A stretch of DNA of 11,859 nt from NCBI GenBank assembly GCA_003537695.1, contig DPRC01000036.1:1-11859 (forward strand), written 5' to 3'. The notes beneath the pieces were generated by a model, which worked only from the letters and a program-made list of their open reading frames with translations, made no database searches and was not told where the DNA came from. This document shows, piece after piece, positions 7,147-11,859 of the stretch. A program made the translations under genes and the position numbers. This DNA is from Polaribacter sp. (GTDB lineage Bacteria > Bacteroidota > Bacteroidia > Flavobacteriales > Flavobacteriaceae). Position 1 is the first letter of the stretch. Each line of letters opens with the position of its first letter.

Positions 7147-8139
7147 ATGCATACATTAGTAGATAATTTTGGAAGACAAATGGAATATGTGCGGTTGGCA
7201 GTTACAGACCGTTGCAACTTGCGCTGCCAATACTGTATGCCTGCGCAAGGAATCGATATTGTACCAAGACAGGAACTACTAACCTTTAAGGAAATGTATC
7301 GCTTAATTCGTGTTTTAACAGAATTGGGTGTTCATAAAGTTCGTTTAACTGGAGGTGAACCTTTTGTGCGAAAAGATTTTGTTGGGTTTTTAGAAATGTT
7401 ATCTTATAATGATCTGTTAGAAGCAATTAATATTACCACTAATGGCGCTTTGATTTCTCGACATATTGATCGCATTGAAAAGCTAGGAAAAGTAAAAGAC
7501 ATCAATTTAAGTATTGATAGTTTAAATAGAGAAAAGTTCGCTAAAATTACACGAAGAGATGCTTTCCCAGAGGTGTATAAAACACTTGAACTGCTTGAAA
7601 AAAGTAGCTTGAATTTAAAACTAAATGTAGTGGTGCAATCTGGTATTAACACAGATGAAATTGTAGATTTTGTGCGATTTACGAAAGATAAAAAGGTGGC
7701 TGTACGCTTTATTGAAGAAATGCCTTTTAACGGGAAAGGCCAGCGTAAAATGGAAGAAAACTGGACGTTTAACAAGATTCTAAGCGAGATTAAAACAGCG
7801 TTTGATGTGAAAGATATCATCTCAGAAAAATCCTCTACTTCAAGAAATTACACCATTGATAATCACATAGGAACTGTTGGAATTATTCCTGCATTTTCAA
7901 GAACGATCTGCAGTAATTGCAATCGAATTAGAATTACAAGTACAGGAACCTTTAAAAACTGCTTGTTTGATGATGGCGTTTTTAATTTGCGTGATTTTAT
8001 TAGAAAAGGGGCTTCTAATGACGATTTAAAAGAACTTTTTTTATCTTTAGTCAAAGAAAAGCCAGCAAATGGTTTTATAGCAGAGGCGAATAGAATTGAC
8101 GGGAGTGCTTCTGAAAGTATGAGTACTATTGGAGGGTAG
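7147..8139 (+). CDS. moaA: GTP 3',8-cyclase (radical SAM), Moco step 1
   Basis: 330 residues, family length. MoaA uses S-adenosylmethionine to convert GTP to 3',8-cyclo-7,8-dihydro-GTP, which MoaC turns into cyclic pyranopterin monophosphate. The N-terminal radical-SAM [4Fe-4S] site is C23-NLR-C27-QY-C30, followed by the SAM-contacting LTGGEP (68-72). The second, GTP-binding cluster has C255-SN-C258 and C272 (in FKNCLFDDG). The protein ends in Gly-Gly (329-330), the free tail that is functionally important in MoaA. All expected residues are present. The start is supported by LVDNFGRQMEYVRLAVTDRC, typical of the family N-terminus. It lies in the cytoplasmic Moco pathway at the head of the block, 65 bases before moeA. 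Confidence 0.97.
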   Translation: MHTLVDNFGRQMEYVRLAVTDRCNLRCQYCMPAQGIDIVPRQELLTFKEMYRLIRVLTELGVHKVRLTGGEPFVRKDFVGFLEMLSYNDLLEAINITTNGALISRHIDRIEKLGKVKDINLSIDSLNREKFAKITRRDAFPEVYKTLELLEKSSLNLKLNVVVQSGINTDEIVDFVRFTKDKKVAVRFIEEMPFNGKGQRKMEENWTFNKILSEIKTAFDVKDIISEKSSTSRNYTIDNHIGTVGIIPAFSRTICSNCNRIRITSTGTFKNCLFDDGVFNLRDFIRKGASNDDLKELFLSLVKEKPANGFIAEANRIDGSASESMSTIGG

Positions 8140-8140
8140 T

Positions 8141-8174
8141 AGAAGGCCTTCTTATGAGGGGGTAACCCCATATA
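8141..8174 (+). promoter_or_regulatory. Palindrome and GNRA-capped hairpin between moaA and moeA
   Basis: AGAAGGCCTTCT (8141-8152) is a perfect 12-base palindrome starting two bases after the moaA stop. Directly after it, 8153-8174 folds as TATG/TATA (one G-U), an A-A mismatch, then GGGG (8158-8161) with CCCC (8166-8169) around GTAA, which is a GNRA tetraloop in RNA. There is no T-run, so it is not a normal terminator. It could be an operator, an mRNA processing or stability element, or chance. Confidence 0.35.
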
Positions 8175-8178
8175 TTTA
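8171..8178 (+). promoter_or_regulatory. Possible internal promoter element before moeA
   Basis: TATATTTA is one base from TAnnTTTG, and TTC lies exactly 19 bases upstream (8149-8151) where TTG would be expected. It would start a transcript near 8183-8187, about 20 bases before the moeA ATG. It overlaps the 3' arm of the hairpin at 8153-8174, so the two calls partly compete. Confidence 0.35.
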
Positions 8179-8204
8179 CACTAATAAATAATTATAAAGT
8201 TAAG

Positions 8205-9413
8205 ATGATATCGGTAGCAAATGCTTTACAAATGGTTTTAAGTACCAGAGACTGTTTTGGCGTGGAAGAAATTCCGTTTTTAAAATCTGCAGGTAGAATT
8301 TTAAAGGAAGTAATTCTTGCAGATAGAGATTTCCCGCCATTTAATAGAGTTGCCATGGATGGAATTGCAATTGATTTTCATCAATTTAAAAATGGGCAAA
8401 GGGCATTTAAAATAGCAGGAATTCAAGCCGCGGGGAGTGTACAAATTACGCTTCAAAACCCAGAAAATTGTATTGAAGTGATGACGGGTGCAGTGTTGCC
8501 AAATAAAACTGATACGGTCATTAGATATGAAGATGTTATTATTGATGACGGAATTGCAAACATCACGATTGATGCGATAACTGGTGGGCAGAACATGCAC
8601 CCCAGAGGAAAAGATGGAAAGTCTGGAGATGTATTAATACAAAAGAACACCTTGCTATCTGCGGCGGAAATTGGTGTTTTAGCAACCGTTGGAAAATCGT
8701 CTGTAAAAGTTGCAAAGCAGCCAAAAGTAATGATTGTTTCTACAGGAGATGAGTTGGTTGCTGTTGATGAGATTCCGCTAGCACACCAAATTAGAAGAAG
8801 CAATGTGTTTACATTAGTTTCTTTGTTAGAAAGATTAAACATTCCTTCTGAAACGGCACACATTACCGATGATAAACAAATTTTAAAGTCTAAAATAGAA
8901 AGGTATTTACAGCATTATGATGTGTTGCTTTTTAGTGGCGCGGTAAGTAAAGGTAAATATGATTTTCTTCCAGAAGTTTTTGAAGAATTGGCGGTGGAGA
9001 AATTATTTCATAAAGTAGCGCAAAGGCCAGGGAAACCCTTTTGGTTTGGACATAGACCCGCAACGGAGACATCCCAAAAAAAGAGTATTGTCTTTGGGTT
9101 TCCTGGAAATCCTATTTCGACTTTTGTAAATTGTTTGGCGTATTTTTACCCGTGGTATTGCAAGTCGATAGGATTAGAAATTGAAGAAGAAACGGCTATT
9201 TTAGGAGAGGATGTCAATTTTAGGCCAAACTTAACCTACTTCTTGCAAGTGAGTTTAGAAAATAAAAAGGGATGTATTGTTGCTTTCCCGATTTCAGGAA
9301 ATGGTTCTGGAGATTTAGCAAGTTTGGTAAAAACAGCAGCTTTTATTGAACTCCCACAAGATAAATTGGTTTTTAAAAAAGGAGAAGTTTTTAAGATAAT
9401 TAGATATAGATAA
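8205..9413 (+). CDS. moeA: Molybdopterin molybdenumtransferase
   Basis: 402 residues, full length. MoeA inserts molybdate into (adenylated) molybdopterin to give active Moco. Family motifs in order: DFPPFNRVAMDGIAI (42-56), TGAVLP (94-99) with VIRYED (105-110), RGKDGKSGD (134-142), STGDEL (179-184) opening the MogA-like domain, SGAVSKGKYDF (244-254; the usual SGG is SGA here, and the Asp is kept), AQRPGKP (272-278) and FGFPGNPIS (298-306). The C-terminal beta-barrel (about 330-402) is present. Its stop overlaps the moaC start by one base (TAATG), so translation is probably coupled. MogA/MoaB, which supplies the adenylated intermediate in many bacteria, is not in the window. Confidence 0.96.
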   Translation: MISVANALQMVLSTRDCFGVEEIPFLKSAGRILKEVILADRDFPPFNRVAMDGIAIDFHQFKNGQRAFKIAGIQAAGSVQITLQNPENCIEVMTGAVLPNKTDTVIRYEDVIIDDGIANITIDAITGGQNMHPRGKDGKSGDVLIQKNTLLSAAEIGVLATVGKSSVKVAKQPKVMIVSTGDELVAVDEIPLAHQIRRSNVFTLVSLLERLNIPSETAHITDDKQILKSKIERYLQHYDVLLFSGAVSKGKYDFLPEVFEELAVEKLFHKVAQRPGKPFWFGHRPATETSQKKSIVFGFPGNPISTFVNCLAYFYPWYCKSIGLEIEEETAILGEDVNFRPNLTYFLQVSLENKKGCIVAFPISGNGSGDLASLVKTAAFIELPQDKLVFKKGEVFKIIRYR

Positions 9414-9889
9414 TGAGTGATTTTAGTCATTTAAACGAAAAAGGGAATCCTAAAATGGTAAATGTCTCTGACAAGAAGGTTACCAAAAGAACAGCCATTG
9501 CAAAAGCAAGCATGTTCTTAGGAGCAGAAATAATTTCTCATTTTAATAACGAGGAGTTAACAACCAAAAAGGGACCTGTTTTTCAAACAGCAATCATCGC
9601 GGGAATTCAAGGGGTGAAAAAGACTTCAGAACTAATTCCCATGTGTCATCCATTATTAATAAATAGCGCAGATATTGGCATACAAATTATAGATGCTGAA
9701 AATATAGAAGTGCTTTGCGAAGTAACTATTGAAGGCAAAACTGGCGTAGAAATGGAAGCTTTAACAGGTGCCAATATTGCCTGTTTAACCATTTATGATA
9801 TGTGTAAGAGTATCAATCAAAATATGGTCATTACAGCGGTGAAGTTGTTAGAAAAAACAGGAGGAAAATCGGATCTTAAAAATGTCTAA
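9413..9889 (+). CDS. moaC: Cyclic pyranopterin monophosphate synthase
   Basis: 158 residues, family size. It converts the MoaA product to cyclic pyranopterin monophosphate; the family works as a hexamer. Visible motifs: HLNEKGNPKMVNVSDK (6-21), LIPMCHPL with H79 (74-81), TGVEMEALTG with E113 and E115 (110-119), and TIYDMCK with D129 and K132 (126-132), matching the active-site His, Glu pair, Asp and Lys known in the family. The start overlaps the moeA stop by one base, and its end overlaps the next gene by eight bases. No missing residues were seen. Confidence 0.97.
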   Translation: MSDFSHLNEKGNPKMVNVSDKKVTKRTAIAKASMFLGAEIISHFNNEELTTKKGPVFQTAIIAGIQGVKKTSELIPMCHPLLINSADIGIQIIDAENIEVLCEVTIEGKTGVEMEALTGANIACLTIYDMCKSINQNMVITAVKLLEKTGGKSDLKNV

Positions 9890-11003
9890 ACACACCAAAC
9901 ATAGAAACTTAGAAAGACGAAATAATGAAAATTTTGCACCCAATGAAATCTCAATTTTGGGTACAAATTGCAATACTATTTCTAACTTGGTTTCTAAAGT
10001 TTCCCAGAAGCTATCCAACTATAAATTAGGTTATTTTGATGCATCACACGCAAAGGATGTAGCAGAAAATAAACTATCAGAGTTTGTCTTTCACCACGAG
10101 GGGAATCTAAATATTACAACTACTGGAAGTGTAAATAAGTTTCAGCGGCGTTTAGATTTTGCACAATTTGATTGTGTGTTTATTAATGGAAATCATTACC
10201 AAGGAACCCAACAAATTCTAATTTTAGATCCAGCAAAAGAAGCTTCTATTTTAAAAAGAGTTGCGCAAATAGAGAACATTCAGTTTGTTGTAAAGTTGAC
10301 AAAAGATGCGGTCTATTTTCCTTTTTTAGAGGAGAAGTATCCACAGATAAAAGGTATAGCTTGCTATACAATTGATGAAATTGATAAAATTGCAAAGCAC
10401 GTTAGGAGCCTTATTCAAGAAAAAACAGCAACCGTAAAGGGCTTGGTTTTAGTCGGGGGGAAAAGTACACGAATGGGGTCCGATAAATCTGAATTGAATT
10501 ATTTTGGAAAGGCTCAAAAAGAAGTAGCAAAAGATTTGCTGGAGAACAGCAATCTGGAAACTTATTTCTCTGTTGAAAAAGTGTCAGAAAATACTGCTGA
10601 AGCCTCGAAAGAAATTCATGATAAATTTCTCAATCTAGGTCCTTTTGGGGGTATTTGTTCTGCTTTTCAGAAAGACCCAAATGCTGCTTGGTTTGTCTTG
10701 GCAACAGATGTTCCTTTTATAAATGCTGCCATTATAAAATTAGTACTAGAGAAAAGGAATCCCAGTAAAGTAGCGACCGCAATTAAAGGGAAAGGCAAAG
10801 ATTTCCCAGAACCTTTGGTCACAATTTATGAACCAAAAGCATATCCTATTTTATTGCAATACTTAGCGCAAGGATACTCTTGTCCGCGTAAAATGTTAAT
10901 TAATTCTGAAGTAGAAATTATTGAAATTGAAGATGATTTTATAAGAAATATAAATACACCAGAAGAGTTTAAAGCTGCTAAAAAAGAGATTCAAAAATTA
11001 TAA
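9882..11003 (+). CDS. MobB-like / MobA fusion protein (Moco guanylyltransferase)
   Basis: 373 residues. The C-terminal half (about 186-373) is a MobA-type nucleotidyltransferase: LVLVGGKSTRMGSDKSEL (188-205), GPFGG (253-257), ATDVP with metal-binding D276 (274-278) and NINTPEEF (356-363). MobA transfers GMP from GTP to Mo-molybdopterin. The N-terminal half (about 20-180) follows the MobB outline: a first beta-strand into a loop, a middle acidic strand (FDCVFINGNHYQG, 96-108) and a C-terminal TIDEIDKIAKHV helix. But the P-loop position reads G27-TNCNTIS34, lacking the Gly-Lys-Ser/Thr that binds phosphate. The first 20 residues are rich in His, Lys, Arg and Asn. The start ATG lies inside moaC (8-base overlap), and the stop overlaps the next start by one base. 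The MobA assignment is strong; the MobB ancestry is inferred from layout, and GTP binding by that half is unlikely. Confidence 0.85.
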   Translation: MSKHTKHRNLERRNNENFAPNEISILGTNCNTISNLVSKVSQKLSNYKLGYFDASHAKDVAENKLSEFVFHHEGNLNITTTGSVNKFQRRLDFAQFDCVFINGNHYQGTQQILILDPAKEASILKRVAQIENIQFVVKLTKDAVYFPFLEEKYPQIKGIACYTIDEIDKIAKHVRSLIQEKTATVKGLVLVGGKSTRMGSDKSELNYFGKAQKEVAKDLLENSNLETYFSVEKVSENTAEASKEIHDKFLNLGPFGGICSAFQKDPNAAWFVLATDVPFINAAIIKLVLEKRNPSKVATAIKGKGKDFPEPLVTIYEPKAYPILLQYLAQGYSCPRKMLINSEVEIIEIEDDFIRNINTPEEFKAAKKEIQKL

Positions 11004-11859
11004 TGAAACCAACAAAAGACCAGCTATTCAAGCGTCAAATAACTTTGCCAGAAATGGGGAAAGCGGGACAACAAAAACTGCAAAATGCTAGTGTTTTGGT
11101 AGTTGGTTGTGGTGGTTTGGGAAGTCCGGTTGCCGTATACTTGGCCACTAGTGGAATTGGGGAAATTCATTTGGTCGATTTTGATACGGTTGCGATTTCT
11201 AATTTACACCGACAAGTTTTCTATTCTAAACAGGATGTTGGCAAACCAAAAGCAGCGGTTTTAGCGGAATTTATAAAAGAAAGAGCCCCATTTACTGAAG
11301 TTAATTTCACAAGTGAGGCGATTACAAAAGAGAATGTTTTGGAGTTAATTGCTGGTGTTGATGTTGTTGTGGACGCAACAGATGCTTTGCCAACAAAGTA
11401 TTTGTTAAATGACGTTTGTGTGATGAAAAACAAACCATTGGTGTACGGTTCTTTGTATAAGTTTGATGGCTACGTTGCTACTTTTAATGTCTGGCAAAAA
11501 GACGGGAGTTACTCTTCAAATTTAAGGGATGTTTTCCCTGAAATGGCAAGAGATATTCCAAATTGTGAAGAGGTGGGAACCTTAAATGCGATTGTTGGTA
11601 TGATTGCAACGCAGCAAGTAAATGAAGTTTTAAAATTGATTACAGGGGTTGGAAAACCATTATTAAATGAGTTATTAATTTACAATGCGCTTCAAAACAC
11701 CCAATTAAAAATAACATTAAAACAGCGTTTTTTAAAAGATAAAATTACAGAAATATTTAAGTTACAAACTTACACAGAACCAGTTTGTGTAGTACAAAAC
11801 CCAGATTGGCAAATTTCACCAATAGAATTGAAAGAAAAGTTGTCAGGTCAAGCGCAGTC
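11003..11859 (+). CDS. moeB: MoeB/ThiF/HesA-family E1-like adenylyltransferase with probable C-terminal rhodanese, partial
   Basis: 285 complete codons are present, open at the window edge. The enzyme class adenylates the C-terminal Gly of MoaD (or ThiS) so it can receive sulfur. ATP site: VVGCGGLGS (33-41), DFD (59-61), N67-L-H-R70-Q, K83 and DATD with D127. C188 in PNCEEVG lies where MoeB has its conserved Cys (187 in E. coli). Odd: the first half of the structural zinc site, CYRC in E. coli MoeB, is S169-Y-S-S172 here, and no CxxC is found near 235-255 where the second pair would be, so the zinc site seems absent. From about residue 267 (WQISPIELKEKL) the sequence looks like the start of a rhodanese domain, as in MOCS3-like fusions, but it is cut off. 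The start overlaps the previous stop (TAATG). The symbol is by context; ThiF-type activity is possible. Confidence 0.85.
   Translation, partial: MKPTKDQLFKRQITLPEMGKAGQQKLQNASVLVVGCGGLGSPVAVYLATSGIGEIHLVDFDTVAISNLHRQVFYSKQDVGKPKAAVLAEFIKERAPFTEVNFTSEAITKENVLELIAGVDVVVDATDALPTKYLLNDVCVMKNKPLVYGSLYKFDGYVATFNVWQKDGSYSSNLRDVFPEMARDIPNCEEVGTLNAIVGMIATQQVNEVLKLITGVGKPLLNELLIYNALQNTQLKITLKQRFLKDKITEIFKLQTYTEPVCVVQNPDWQISPIELKEKLSGQAQ

Noticed and set aside
8453..8863. Open frame of 136 codons antisense to moeA (and a similar one antisense to moaA at 7404-7820)
   Set aside because: Both lie wholly within conserved genes on the other strand, and their Ser/Thr-rich composition is that of complement translation.

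Overview
The window looks like chromosomal DNA of a flavobacterium (phylum Bacteroidota). The evidence is the low G+C, A/T-rich sequence; promoters of the TTG / N19-21 / TAnnTTTG type instead of -35/-10 boxes; A-rich start regions without Shine-Dalgarno sequences; and the style of the proteins (paired M16 peptidases with '...AQ' signal peptides, a fused ribosomal protein L21, flavobacterial-type MoeA and Mob proteins). No tRNA, rRNA, CRISPR array, insertion sequence or phage gene was seen. No gene-free stretch exceeds 300 bases; the longest is 4703-4969.

Layout. (1) 1-174, minus: start of a small lipoprotein with a heavy-metal-associated domain, cut by the window edge, with a good promoter at 200-231. 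(2) 267-1142, plus: a drug/metabolite transporter (EamA) family permease. (3) 1236-1272: a 17-bp stem terminator between convergent genes. (4) 1296-4702, minus: two secreted M16 (insulinase-like) proteins, a catalytically intact one followed by a catalytically dead one with a LolA-like C-terminal domain. (5) 4881-5821, plus: a strong promoter, a small 5' leader hairpin, rplU (L21 with an added Rho-N/SAP-like tail), rpmA (L27) and a perfect terminator. (6) 5857-7110, plus: waaA (kdtA), Kdo transfer to lipid A. (7) 7147-11859, plus: a molybdenum cofactor (Moco) block, moaA - moeA - moaC - MobB-like/MobA fusion - moeB-like E1 enzyme with the beginning of a likely rhodanese domain, running off the window.

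How the genes work together. MoaA and MoaC make cyclic pyranopterin monophosphate from GTP. The MoeB-like enzyme would activate the MoaD sulfur carrier, MoeA inserts molybdate, and the Mob fusion would attach GMP. MoaD, MoaE and MogA/MoaB are not in the window and may lie just downstream. The last four Moco genes are tightly linked (overlaps of 1, 8 and 1 bases), so they are almost certainly one transcript with coupled translation; moaA is separated from moeA by 65 bases that contain a palindrome and a GNRA-capped hairpin.

I do not see a clearly new system here. The best leads are family variations: a MobB-like domain with no usable P-loop fused to MobA, a MoeB-like enzyme whose first zinc cysteine pair is Ser/Ser, an L21 carrying a putative nucleic-acid-binding tail, an active/inactive M16 pair with an extra domain, and a CX3C metal-binding motif.
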